From the NCBI RefSeq assembly GCF_000426045.1, contig NZ_AUEP01000003.1, forward strand, positions 434,001 through 498,000: a stretch of 64,000 nucleotides of DNA, read 5' to 3'. The notes beneath the pieces are model-generated. The model did not search any database. It had not been told where the DNA came from and saw only the letters and a list, made by a program, of their open reading frames with translations. This document shows, piece by piece, positions 27,390 to 39,798 of this stretch; within the stretch, counting starts at the first letter, position 1; the number at the start of each line of letters is the position of its first letter. Source of the stretch: Marmoricola sp. URHB0036. GTDB taxonomy: Bacteria > Actinomycetota > Actinomycetes > Propionibacteriales > Nocardioidaceae. The translations under genes were made by a program, and so were the position numbers.

Positions 27390-27584
27390 CTAGGCAGTCC
27401 GTACGCCTGCCCCGAACCACGGGACGAGGCGCGCGAGCAGGCCCGGGGCGCGGCGTACGGACGGCTCGGGACGCTTGGCGGCGAGACGGGTCAGCTTCGC
27501 CTGGCGGCGGCGCTGGAGCGAGGCGAGCTCGCGGTCTCGGTCGGCCATCATCGCCCGGGAGAGTTCGGGGTTCAGGTTGCTCAT
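27390..27584 (-). CDS. Small basic protein of unknown function
   Basis: A 64-residue protein starting at an ATG nine bases after AAGGAG. It is rich in Arg and Lys (LQRRRQAKLTRLAAKR) and ends with a short hydrophobic stretch (LLARLVPWFG) that could be an amphipathic membrane helix. It lies upstream of mdh on the same strand. I do not recognise a family. Confidence 0.55.
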   Translation of the reverse strand: MSNLNPELSRAMMADRDRELASLQRRRQAKLTRLAAKRPEPSVRRAPGLLARLVPWFGAGVRTA

Positions 27585-27712
27585 GGCTGTGCTCCTTGCG
27601 GGGGTGGGCATTCGGGGACTAGGAGGCCCTGGCCGGTCGCGAAATACCTCGGTTGTGCGCCACTCCCTGCGCTGAGAGGCTGGCTGGTGGAGCGCCGGCC
27701 GGGCCGGTGCGA

Positions 27713-27730
27713 TATCTTGACGTGAAGATA
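27713..27730. promoter_or_regulatory. 18-bp palindrome upstream of icd, possible operator
   Basis: TATCTTGACGTGAAGATA is symmetric except for one pair (positions 7 and 12). It lies about 34 bases before the icd start and contains a TTGACG that could be a -35. The form TCTTGA-CG-TCAAGA resembles MarR-family operators; the regulator is unknown. Confidence 0.5.
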
Positions 27731-27763
27731 AATCATCAGCGACGAACGCCCCAGGAGCCTTTC

Positions 27764-29998
<2,235 letters not shown>

Positions 29999-30007
29999 CC
30001 CGCAGGA

Positions 30008-30076
30008 CCGGATAGTCCCGAGTGAACGGACCCTTCTCGACAGCAGTTGTGGGTCCAATCACTCGGGACTATCCGG
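30008..30076. terminator. Long inverted repeat after icd
   Basis: Arms of 26 bases, 30008-30033 and 30051-30076, are inverted copies with only two mismatches and a 17-base loop. The outer arm reads CCGGATAGTCCCGAGTGA. It starts ten bases after the icd stop and can end that transcript; it also lies just before the MFS gene. The near-perfect length is more like an inserted palindromic element than an ordinary terminator. Confidence 0.7.
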
Positions 30077-30117
30077 CTTCTCAGGAACATCTCGGCCACA
30101 TCCCTGTTGGGCAAAGG

Positions 30118-31347
30118 GTGAGTACGACGATCGACAGCGCCGACCTGGCCGAGCCGACGACGACCCGGTCTCCCCGGTACGTCGGCCTGGCGCTGATCGC
30201 GCTCGCCATGGGCGGGTTCGCGATCGGGACCACCGAGTTCGTCTCGATGGGGCTGCTGCCCCAGCTGGCGAACGGGGTCGATGTGTCCATCCCGACGGCC
30301 GGGCACGTGATCTCGGCGTACGCGCTCGGGGTCGTGGTCGGCGCTCCGCTGCTCGCGGTCTTCGGGGCGCGGCTGCCACGGCGTGAGCTGCTGATCGGGC
30401 TGATGCTGGTGTTCCTGGTCGGCAACGCGGCCAGTGCGCTCGCGACGAGCTACACCTCGCTGACCCTCGCGCGGTTCTTCTCGGGGCTTCCGCACGGCGC
30501 CTACTTCGGGGTCGCCTCGCTGGTGGCGGCCGACCTGGTCGTCGCCGAGCGCCGCGGCCGGGCGGTCAGTGGGGTGATGCTCGGCCTCGCGGTCTCCAAC
30601 GTCGCCGGCGTTCCGGCTGCGACCTGGCTCGGGCAGAACGCCGGCTGGCGCTCGGCCTACTGGCTGGTGGCCGCGCTCGCCGCGGTGACGGCCGGCCTGG
30701 TGCTCTGGCTGGTCCCGCACGTCGCCGCCAACCGTGAGGCCACGGGCCGCAACGAGCTGCGTGCCTTCAAGAACCCGCAGGTGCTGCTCACCTTGCTGGT
30801 CGGCGCGGTCGGCTTCGGCGGCATGTTCGCGATGTACACCTACATCGCCCCGACCGTGACCCAGGTCGCCGGGCTCGACGACTCGCTGGTCCCGCTCTAC
30901 CTGCTGGCGTTCGGCAGCGGCATGGTCGTCGGTACGCCGCTCGGCGGTCGGCTCGCCGACTGGTCGGTGTTCCGCAGCATGCTGGTCGGCTCGGTGCTGA
31001 TGGGGCTGATCCTCGTCCTGTTCACCGTCACCTCGCAGTGGTTCATCCCCGGCCTGCTGACCGTCTTCGCGCTCAGCACCTGCAGCTCGGTGCTGGTGGT
31101 CGGCCTGCAGATGCGGCTGATGCAGGTCGCGGGCGATGCCCAGACCATCGGCGCGGCGATGAACCACGCGTCGCTGAACATCGCCAACGCGCTGGGCGCC
31201 TGGCTGGGCGGCGTCGTGGTCGCGGCCGGCTTCGGCTACCGGGCGCCGAGCTGGGTCGGCGCGGCGCTCTCGCTCGCCGGCCTGCTGGTGCTGGTCGCCT
31301 CGGCGCTGCTGCACCGGCGTACGACGCGCGTCCCCGTGCCGGCCTGA
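30118..31347 (+). CDS. MFS transporter, DHA1/arabinose-efflux type
   Basis: A 409-residue transporter with 12 hydrophobic helices. GGFAIGTTEFVSMGLLP in helix 1 and GARLPRRELL in the loop after helix 2 are typical of AraJ/YdhP-like sugar or drug efflux proteins. Substrate unknown. The GTG at 30118 is chosen since the frame upstream runs through the inverted repeat after icd; an AAAGG is directly adjacent, so initiation is not certain. Confidence 0.88.
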   Translation: MSTTIDSADLAEPTTTRSPRYVGLALIALAMGGFAIGTTEFVSMGLLPQLANGVDVSIPTAGHVISAYALGVVVGAPLLAVFGARLPRRELLIGLMLVFLVGNAASALATSYTSLTLARFFSGLPHGAYFGVASLVAADLVVAERRGRAVSGVMLGLAVSNVAGVPAATWLGQNAGWRSAYWLVAALAAVTAGLVLWLVPHVAANREATGRNELRAFKNPQVLLTLLVGAVGFGGMFAMYTYIAPTVTQVAGLDDSLVPLYLLAFGSGMVVGTPLGGRLADWSVFRSMLVGSVLMGLILVLFTVTSQWFIPGLLTVFALSTCSSVLVVGLQMRLMQVAGDAQTIGAAMNHASLNIANALGAWLGGVVVAAGFGYRAPSWVGAALSLAGLLVLVASALLHRRTTRVPVPA

Positions 31348-31348
31348 C

Positions 31349-32500
31349 TCACCACAGGCTGCGGTCGCGGTCCTCGATCAGCTGGTCGTAGATGTGGGTG
31401 TCCATCCACTTGTCGTCCCCACGCAGGGTGCTCTTGCGGGTGCGGCCGATCCGCAGGAAGCCGGCGCGCTCGAGCACGCGCATGGAGCCCTCGTTGGTCG
31501 CGCAGGCGGCGGCGGTGAGGCGCCGCAGGCCGAGGCCACCGTCCTCCATCGGGATGAAGGCGTGCTTGACCACCAGGCGGCCGGCCTCGGTGGCCCACCC
31601 TCGGCGGCGCCAGTGGGGGTGCGCGACGAAGGACATCTCGGCCTCGCGCTTGTACTGCAGGTCGAACAGCGAGACCTGGCCGACGTACATGTCGGTGCGC
31701 TGGTCGGTGACCGCCCAGTGCACGGCCCGGCCGGAGGCCGCCTCCTCGAGCCGCTCCACGACGTACTCGCGATCGCTCTCCAGCGTGTGCGGGGCGGTCT
31801 CGCGCACGTTCTGCAGCCAGTGCTGGGTCTCGCCGTCGGCCAGGGTCTCCACGATCTTCGGCAGGTCACGTTCCTCGAGCCGGCGCAGCGTCACCGAGGG
31901 CCCCACCAGCGTCGGCGACTCCAGCCATGGGAACCGGGGGAGCAGGGCGTCGTCGCGTCGCAGCGTGCCGACCCACGCGTCGGAGAGCTCGCCGCGCTGG
32001 GAGAGCCAGCTGCGGAGCACCCCCTCGAAGGTGAAGCCGAGCCGCCAGGCGGTCCGCCACGAGGGCCAGTTGCCCCGGCGGGCCAGCCACTCGATCGTGT
32101 TCAGGCGCTGCTCGGCGAAGCCCCACTGGATCAGCAGTCTCAGCGCACGTTCCATGAACCCGCGACCACGGGCCCACGGATGGGCGCCGTAGGCCAGCTC
32201 GGCCCGACCCTCGCCGCGGTTGCGCAGCGAGATGGTGCCGCAGAACCTCCGCGACCCGGCCTCGTCCTCGGCCTCGACCACGAAGCCCCACTCCTTGCCG
32301 GTCTCCCAGCCCCGCGGGATGAAGTGGTACATGTAGATGTTCGCGTCGTCGAGCGTGTAGGGCACCGGGATCGTCGTCCAGCGCTGGGTCAACGGGTCCT
32401 GGCACTGCTCGAAGGACCCCATCACGTCGGAGCTGATCGGAGCCCGGAGCGTGACGACCCCATCGGTCAGGGTCGGGATGGTGCTGTACGCCGGCGACAT
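31349..32500 (-). CDS. Protein with two tandem GNAT acetyltransferase domains
   Basis: A 383-residue protein. Domain 1 (about 10-185) and domain 2 (about 200-375) are both RimJ/RimL-like: each begins with a LR-x-(P/E)-x-x-xD strand and has an acetyl-CoA loop ([11 protein letters not shown] in the first, [11 protein letters not shown] in the second). Single-domain relatives acetylate ribosomal-protein N-termini or small molecules; the substrate here is unknown. The ATG at 32500 follows GAGGAG. Its stop lies one base from that of the convergent MFS gene. Confidence 0.85.
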   Translation of the reverse strand: MSPAYSTIPTLTDGVVTLRAPISSDVMGSFEQCQDPLTQRWTTIPVPYTLDDANIYMYHFIPRGWETGKEWGFVVEAEDEAGSRRFCGTISLRNRGEGRAELAYGAHPWARGRGFMERALRLLIQWGFAEQRLNTIEWLARRGNWPSWRTAWRLGFTFEGVLRSWLSQRGELSDAWVGTLRRDDALLPRFPWLESPTLVGPSVTLRRLEERDLPKIVETLADGETQHWLQNVRETAPHTLESDREYVVERLEEAASGRAVHWAVTDQRTDMYVGQVSLFDLQYKREAEMSFVAHPHWRRRGWATEAGRLVVKHAFIPMEDGGLGLRRLTAAACATNEGSMRVLERAGFLRIGRTRKSTLRGDDKWMDTHIYDQLIEDRDRSLW

Positions 32501-32567
32501 GCCGCTCCTCGTCGTCCGATTGGGTGGGCTCGTCGAGCCCGTGTCGGGGCTGCCCCGCGACTGCTGG

Positions 32568-32573
32568 AACAAT
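32568..32573 (+). promoter_or_regulatory. Putative -10 element of trpS
   Basis: AACAAT ends seven bases before the trpS ATG at 32581, with no Shine-Dalgarno. The match to TANNNT is imperfect at the first base. Confidence 0.4.
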
Positions 32574-32580
32574 GTCCATC

Positions 32581-33627
32581 ATGTCCCACCAGACCCCGAC
32601 CGCGGCTCAGGCTGCCGGCCCCGCGCGCCCGCGCGTGCTCTCCGGCATCCAGGCCACGGCTGACTCGTTCCACTTCGGCAACTACCTCGGGGCCCTGCGA
32701 CAGTGGGTCGACCTGCAGGAGGACTACCAGCCCTTCTTCTTCATCGCCGACCTGCACGCCCTGACCGTTCCCCAGGACCCGAAGGCGCTGCGCGAGCGCT
32801 TCTACCGGTGTGCAGCCCAGCTGATCGCGATGGGCATCGACCCGGACCGCTCGGCCCTCTTCGTGCAGTCCCACGTCCCCGAGCACACCCAGCTGACCTG
32901 GGTCCTGGAGTGCATCACCGGGTTCGGCGAGGCGCGCCGGATGACGCAGTTCAAGGACAAGTCGGCCAAGGAGGGCGAGAGCGCTGCCTCGGTCGGCCTG
33001 TTCGCCTACCCGATCCTCCAGGCCGCCGACATCCTGCTCTACCGGCCGAAGTACGTCCCCGTGGGCGAGGACCAGCGCCAGCACCTCGAGCTGACCCGTG
33101 ACCTCGCGCAGCGGTTCAACCACCGCTACAAGAAGACCTTCCCGCTGCCCGAGCCCTACATCCTCAAGAGCACCGGCCGGATCACCGACCTGCAGAACCC
33201 GACGGCCAAGATGTCCAAGACCAACTCCAGTGCCTCGGGGATCGTCGAGATGCTTGACGAGCCCAAGGTCTCGGCCAAGAAGATCCGCTCCGCGGTGACC
33301 GACTCGCAAGCCCAGGTGCGCTACGACGACGAGGGGCAGCCGGGGATCTCCAACCTGCTGACCATCTACTCCGCGCTGACCGGCACCAAGGTGGCCGACC
33401 TCGAGCAGCAGTACGCCGGAAAGGGCTACGGCGACTTCAAGGGCGACCTCGCCGAGGTGGTCGTCGACTTCGTGACCCCGTTCCGTGACCGGACCAACGA
33501 GCTGCTCGACGACCGGGCCGAGCTCGACGGTGTCCTGCGCCGCGGGGCGGAGCAGGCTCGTGAGGTCGCCTCGCGCACGCTCGCCGAGGTCTATGACCGG
33601 GTCGGACTGGTGCGCCCGACCCTCTGA
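32581..33627 (+). CDS. trpS: Tryptophanyl-tRNA synthetase
   Basis: A 348-residue class I synthetase. The HIGH-type motif is HFGNY near residue 33, and the KMSKS-type motif is KMSKT. Also present are the family segments [16 protein letters not shown] and [12 protein letters not shown]. The ATG at 32581 is chosen over one three codons upstream because of the spacing to the -10-like hexamer. Confidence 0.96.
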   Translation: MSHQTPTAAQAAGPARPRVLSGIQATADSFHFGNYLGALRQWVDLQEDYQPFFFIADLHALTVPQDPKALRERFYRCAAQLIAMGIDPDRSALFVQSHVPEHTQLTWVLECITGFGEARRMTQFKDKSAKEGESAASVGLFAYPILQAADILLYRPKYVPVGEDQRQHLELTRDLAQRFNHRYKKTFPLPEPYILKSTGRITDLQNPTAKMSKTNSSASGIVEMLDEPKVSAKKIRSAVTDSQAQVRYDDEGQPGISNLLTIYSALTGTKVADLEQQYAGKGYGDFKGDLAEVVVDFVTPFRDRTNELLDDRAELDGVLRRGAEQAREVASRTLAEVYDRVGLVRPTL

Positions 33628-33648
33628 CGGGACCCCGCCACGACCGCG

Positions 33649-33654
33649 TAGGTT
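33649..33654 (+). promoter_or_regulatory. -10 element, probable leaderless promoter of the 2H phosphoesterase gene
   Basis: TAGGTT ends seven bases before the GTG at 33662; there is no Shine-Dalgarno. Confidence 0.55.
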
Positions 33655-33661
33655 GTCTGCC

Positions 33662-34177
33662 GTGCCGACGATCGGAGTCTCGCTCGCTGTCCCCGAACCG
33701 TGGGGGAGCGAGCTGCAGCAGTACCGCATCGGCATGGGCGACGAGAGCGCACGCCACATCCCCACGCACATCACGCTGCTGCCGCCGTACGAGCTCGACG
33801 AGGCAGACCGGCTCGCGGTCGAGGACCACCTGGCCGGGGTGGCGGCCCAGGTCGAGCCGTTCCGCGTCCACCTGCGTGGCACCGGCACCTTCCAGCCGAC
33901 CTCGCCGGTCGTCTTCGTCGGCGTCGTGCAGGGCATCAGCCAGTGCGAGGTGCTCGCGGCCGAGGTGCTGCAGGGACCGCTGGCGATCGAGCGGGCGTTC
34001 CCGTACCACCCGCACGTCACCATCGCCCACCACCAGCCCGAGTCCAAGCTGGAGCAGGCGTTCGTGGAGTTCGAACGGTTCGATGCGGAGTTCGACGTGA
34101 ACGAGATGTGGCTCTACCTCCATGACGCGGCATCGGGGTGGCAGCCCACCCGAGCATTCGCGCTGGGTGCACGGTGA
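33662..34177 (+). CDS. 2'-5' RNA ligase-like (2H phosphoesterase) family protein
   Basis: A 171-residue protein with the two H-x-T/S motifs that define the 2H superfamily: HITLLPPY near residue 35 and HVTIAHH near residue 118. The superfamily hydrolyses or forms 2',3'-cyclic or 2',5' phosphodiester bonds in RNA or cyclic nucleotides. Its target is unknown. It follows trpS by 34 bases but has its own leaderless-type promoter. Confidence 0.85.
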   Translation: MPTIGVSLAVPEPWGSELQQYRIGMGDESARHIPTHITLLPPYELDEADRLAVEDHLAGVAAQVEPFRVHLRGTGTFQPTSPVVFVGVVQGISQCEVLAAEVLQGPLAIERAFPYHPHVTIAHHQPESKLEQAFVEFERFDAEFDVNEMWLYLHDAASGWQPTRAFALGAR

Positions 34178-34184
34178 CGCGCGC

Positions 34185-35234
34185 TCAGCTCGACGGCTCG
34201 AACAGGCGCACCACGTAGCTGCGACCGAAGCCGGCCCGGGAGCCCTTCAGGTGCGCGCCGCGCACGACGACCTTGAAGGTGCCCGAGGTGGCGGTGCCCG
34301 CCGGGAGCTGCCAGACCAGGGTCGGCTGGGCGTAGCCGGTGCGCACGTGCAGCTTGGTCGCGCGCACGGCCCGGCCGTCGCGGTAGACGCGCACGGTCGC
34401 GCGGCGGAAGTCCATCAGCTTGTTGCCGGCCGACAGCGACCAGCGGCCGCCCGGCTCCAGCGTGGTCGGGAAGTACCCGGCGGTCGGCCAGGAGACCCAG
34501 GCCGGGTTGGGTCGACCCGCTGCGGTCGGGCCGACGACGGTCATCGCGTTGGCGGTGTTGGTGGACCCGGTCCCCATCGTGGTGGCGAACGGGTTCAGCA
34601 GCCAGCGACGGTGACCGACTGCGCCGTTCTCGGCGCCGGGGTCGCGCATGTACAGCTCGACCAGGCCGGCCGAGGCGATCGAGGGGTAGCTCAGCGCCAG
34701 GTTGGAGCGCCCGGCGTTGGCGGCACCGGCCTGCGACCAGCATCGCCAGCTGCGGGGCGGGGTGTGGCTCAACGCGCCGTTCGCCGACATCATCAGCGCG
34801 GTGCGCTGGGAGCGGGCGTTCAGGGTGGGGGAGAAGGTGACCGGAGCCAACCCGCTCATGGCGCGCACGAAGTTGACCGCGCGCAGGGTGGCGGCCCGGG
34901 AGGCGGCCGAGGTGTTCCCCGGGTCGCACCGGGAGTCGTCGCCGGTCCAGCCGGTCTCGAGGTCGAGCCCGGAGTCGAAGGCCCGGGTGTAGGCGTCCTC
35001 GACGGCCGAGCGGGTCGAGACCCGGATCGAGCCCGACCAGCGGGCCGTCGTACGGCTGTGGTGGGGGCGGGCCTTCGCCGAGTGCACCAGGACGCGCGGC
35101 TCGGCTCGCGATGCGTGCGGTGACGTGGACAGGGCGGGGCTGCCGCTCGAGGCCGGGACCGTGGACCCGGCGGCCAGCAGCAGCAGTGCGACCCCGCAGA
35201 CGGCGAGCGCCCGGGCGGGGATGGTGCCCTCCAT
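34185..35234 (-). CDS. Secreted CAP (SCP/PR1) domain protein
   Basis: A 349-residue exported protein with a signal peptide in the first 28 residues. Residues about 110-230 form a CAP domain: ALRAVNFVRAMSGLAPV, LNARSQRTALMM, NGALSHTPP and GHRRWLLNP, as in bacterial YkwD-like proteins. The C-terminal 100 residues are beta-rich. The CAP tetrad is only partly recognisable. Function of bacterial members is mostly unknown. Confidence 0.85.
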   Translation of the reverse strand: MEGTIPARALAVCGVALLLLAAGSTVPASSGSPALSTSPHASRAEPRVLVHSAKARPHHSRTTARWSGSIRVSTRSAVEDAYTRAFDSGLDLETGWTGDDSRCDPGNTSAASRAATLRAVNFVRAMSGLAPVTFSPTLNARSQRTALMMSANGALSHTPPRSWRCWSQAGAANAGRSNLALSYPSIASAGLVELYMRDPGAENGAVGHRRWLLNPFATTMGTGSTNTANAMTVVGPTAAGRPNPAWVSWPTAGYFPTTLEPGGRWSLSAGNKLMDFRRATVRVYRDGRAVRATKLHVRTGYAQPTLVWQLPAGTATSGTFKVVVRGAHLKGSRAGFGRSYVVRLFEPSS

Positions 35235-35242
35235 AAATGGAG

Positions 35243-35248
35243 AGCATA
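35243..35248 (-). promoter_or_regulatory. -10 element, probable leaderless promoter of the CAP gene
   Basis: TATGCT on the minus strand ends eight bases before the ATG at 35234, within an AT-rich patch that stands out in this GC-rich region. Confidence 0.5.
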
Positions 35249-35271
35249 TGGATTAAATGTCTGATTCGCGG

Positions 35272-35287
35272 GGGTTTAGCGAAACCC
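35272..35287 (-). terminator. Hairpin downstream of the leftward SDH operon
   Basis: GGGTTT-AGCG-AAACCC is a perfect 6-bp stem 13 bases beyond the sdhB stop. No T-run follows. Confidence 0.45.
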
Positions 35288-35299
35288 TCCGAAATCGGA

Positions 35300-36039
35300 C
35301 TAATAACCCCGTCGAATGGCGTGCCGGAGGTCCTTGTTCAGCTGCGAGATCACGTCGAGCGGGATCTCCTTGGGACAGGCGGCCGTGCACTCGCCGATGT
35401 TGGTGCAGCCACCGAATCCCTCGTGGTCGTGCTGGGCGACCATGTTCACCACCCGGCTGTCGCGCTCGGCCTGGCCCTGGGGCAGCTCGCCGAGGTGGGT
35501 GATCTTGGCGCCGAGGAAGAGCGAGGCCGACCCGTTCGGGCAGGCCGCGACGCAGGCGCCGCAGCCGATGCAGGTCGCCACGTCGAAGGCCCGGTCGGCG
35601 TTGTCCTTGGGCACGGGGGTCGCGTGCGCATCGGGAGCGGCACCGGTGTTCACCGAGATGTAGCCACCCGACTGGATCATCCGGTCGAAGGCGCTGCGGT
35701 CGACGCACAGGTCCTTGAGCACCGGGAACGGGTCGGCCCGCCAGGGCTCGATCGTGATCGTCTCGCCGTCGCTGAACGAGCGCATGTGCAGCTGGCAGGT
35801 GGTGGTGACCTGCGGACCGTGCGCCTCGCCGTTGATCATCAGCCCGCACATCCCGCAGATGCCCTCGCGGCAGTCGCTGTCGAAGGCGATCGGCTCCTCG
35901 CCCTCGCTGTTCAGCCGCTCGTTGAGCACGTCGAGCATCTCGAGGAACGACATGTCCTCGGAGATCTCGTCGACCTCGTAGGTGTGCATCGCTCCGTCGC
36001 TGGCCGTGTCGGCCTGGCGCCAGATCTTCAGAGTCAGTT

Positions 36040-36043
<4 letters not shown>
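35300..36043 (-). CDS. sdhB: Succinate dehydrogenase/fumarate reductase iron-sulfur subunit (operon 1)
   Basis: A 247-residue subunit that passes electrons from the flavoprotein to quinone. The [2Fe-2S] cysteines are in [12 protein letters not shown] with a later TTTC, and the 4Fe and 3Fe cysteines in [12 protein letters not shown] and [12 protein letters not shown]. The GTG start overlaps the sdhA stop (GTGA). This is the last gene of sdhCAB. Confidence 0.94.
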
Positions 36044-38082
<2,039 letters not shown>

Positions 38083-38094
38083 GGGTCGCGATCC

Positions 38095-38802
38095 CTACTT
38101 GTCGATGACGCCGGCGAGCACGAAGACGGGCACGAGTGAGAACCCGATCGTGATGATCAGGGCCAGGACCAGTCCGATCCGCTTGGCGAGGGCGCGCTCG
38201 CGCACGCTGTTGGTGAGGCCCAGGGTCTGCATCGAGCTCCAGATGCCGTGGTGGAGGTGGGCGCCGAGCATGGCCATCGCCACCAGGTAGATCAGTGTCA
38301 GCCACCAGACCGAGAACGAGTCGACGAGCAGGTTGTAGGGGTCGTTGGTGGGTCCGCCGTCGACGTTGACCTTGCCGATCGTGAAGTTCAGCAGGTGCCA
38401 CACGATGAACAGCAGCAGCGTCACGCCACCCCAGCGCATCAGGTGGCTGGCGTACGTCGAGTGCTTGTTCTTCTTCACGACGTACTTGACCGTGCGGGCC
38501 CGCTTCGCGCGTCGCCACAGGGTCACGGCGGCGTACACGTGCACGACCAGCGACAGGACCAGCACCACGCGGATGACCCACAGCAGGCCGCCGTACGGCA
38601 GCATCGGCTCGCCGAAGGTGCGCAGGTGGTGGGCGTAGTCGTTGTAGGCGTCGTGACCGGAGAAGGCCTTGAGGTTGCCGTACATGTGCAGGAGCACGAA
38701 CCCGATGAAGATGATCCCGCTGACCGCCATCATCAGCTTCAGCGCGATGGTCGAGCGCATGCCCCTGGAGTTCTTGACCAGGCTCGGAGATGCAGTTGCC
38801 AC
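38095..38802 (-). CDS. sdhC: Succinate dehydrogenase cytochrome b anchor (operon 1)
   Basis: A 235-residue anchor with five hydrophobic helices and His residues placed for two hemes (HMYGNLKAF, HVYAAVTLW, WHLLNFT, HLHHGIW), as in type B succinate:menaquinone reductases. The GTG at 38802 is chosen because TACGGT lies seven bases upstream; an in-frame ATG 16 codons earlier falls within a hairpin. Confidence 0.92.
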   Translation of the reverse strand: MATASPSLVKNSRGMRSTIALKLMMAVSGIIFIGFVLLHMYGNLKAFSGHDAYNDYAHHLRTFGEPMLPYGGLLWVIRVVLVLSLVVHVYAAVTLWRRAKRARTVKYVVKKNKHSTYASHLMRWGGVTLLLFIVWHLLNFTIGKVNVDGGPTNDPYNLLVDSFSVWWLTLIYLVAMAMLGAHLHHGIWSSMQTLGLTNSVRERALAKRIGLVLALIITIGFSLVPVFVLAGVIDK

Positions 38803-38809
38803 AACTGGC

Positions 38810-38815
38810 ACCGTA
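38810..38815 (-). promoter_or_regulatory. -10 element, probable leaderless promoter of sdhCAB
   Basis: TACGGT on the minus strand ends seven bases before the sdhC GTG at 38802. Confidence 0.5.
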
Positions 38816-38827
38816 TCGCTCGCGCGT

Positions 38828-38863
38828 CGGTGCTGATGCACCGAGGGCATGTGAGATATGCCC
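38828..38863. promoter_or_regulatory. Two adjacent perfect hairpins between the divergent SDH operons
   Basis: CGGTGC-TGAT-GCACCG (38828-38843) and GGGCAT-GTGAGAT-ATGCCC (38845-38863) lie side by side just upstream of the sdhC -10. They could be operators or structures in the divergent control region (38803-39003). Confidence 0.45.
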
Positions 38864-39003
38864 TTCCGCAAGCGGGTACGGAGTGAGGTTCTCCACACCC
38901 GGAATCAGGGCGCGCCCCTTTCGCTTTCGCGCCGCTTCCGGCAAGAGTGTTCCCCATCACAGTGGCGGTTCACGCGCTGTACTCACGTGCCTCGGAGGTG
39001 GCC

Positions 39004-39798
39004 ATGGCGTTTCCGGACGCGGGCGTACGAGGGCCCACCCGGGCCCGCATCGAGCAGAAGACGCTCCGATCCGACCGCTGGTGGCTCTACCCGCTCACCA
39101 CGTTCGTGGTGTTCATGTCCTTCATCGTCTACGCGACGATCCGGGCCTTCCAGGGATCGCACTACTACGTCGAGCCCTACCTCTCGCCGTTCTACTCGCC
39201 GTGCCTCGGCGACTGCGTGAAGGGGTCCTCCGACTTCGGCCAGCCGTTCGGCGGGTTCCCGCTCTCGGCGGCCCTGATCGTGCTGATCTTCCCGCTCGGC
39301 TTCCGGCTGACCTGCTACTACTACCGCAAGGCCTACTACCGGTCGTTCTGGCTCAGCCCGCCGGCGTGCGCGGTCGCCGAGCCGCACCAGTCCTACAGCG
39401 GCGAGACCCGGCTGCCGCTGATCCTGAACAACATCCACCGCTGGTTCTGGTACGCCGCGGTGCTGGTCGCGCTGATCCTCACCTACGACACCGTGCTCAC
39501 CTTCCGTGACGAGGACGGCAACTGGGGCCACATGGGCCTCGGCACGGTCGTGTTCCTGGTCAACATCGCGCTGATCTGGCTCTACACGCTGTCCTGCCAC
39601 TCGTGCCGTCACGTCGTGGGTGGTCGGCTGCGGCACTTCAGCAAGCACCCCGTCCGCTACCAGGCCTGGACGTTCGTGTCGCGGCTGAACACCCGGCACG
39701 CGCAGTACGCCTGGCTGTCCCTGTTCTCGGTGGCGATCGCGGACCTCTACGTGCTGCTCCTCTCCACCGGCGCCATCACCGACCTGAGGTTCTTCTAG
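39004..39798 (+). CDS. sdhC: Membrane anchor of a second, actinobacterial-type succinate dehydrogenase
   Basis: A 264-residue protein with five or six helices, unlike the operon 1 anchor. Segments such as RSDRWWLYPLTTF, FRLTCYYYRKAYYRSFW, LILNNIHRWFWY and CHSCRH are typical of the anchor of mycobacterial Sdh1 (Rv0249c type), by memory. The ATG at 39004 follows GGAGGTG. It is the first gene of the rightward operon and abuts sdhA. Confidence 0.85.
   Translation: MAFPDAGVRGPTRARIEQKTLRSDRWWLYPLTTFVVFMSFIVYATIRAFQGSHYYVEPYLSPFYSPCLGDCVKGSSDFGQPFGGFPLSAALIVLIFPLGFRLTCYYYRKAYYRSFWLSPPACAVAEPHQSYSGETRLPLILNNIHRWFWYAAVLVALILTYDTVLTFRDEDGNWGHMGLGTVVFLVNIALIWLYTLSCHSCRHVVGGRLRHFSKHPVRYQAWTFVSRLNTRHAQYAWLSLFSVAIADLYVLLLSTGAITDLRFF

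Noticed and set aside
38850-38898. Longer N-terminus for the operon 1 cytochrome b anchor
   Set aside because: The in-frame ATG lies in a hairpin and the extra residues do not resemble known anchors; the GTG at 38802 has a properly spaced -10 hexamer.
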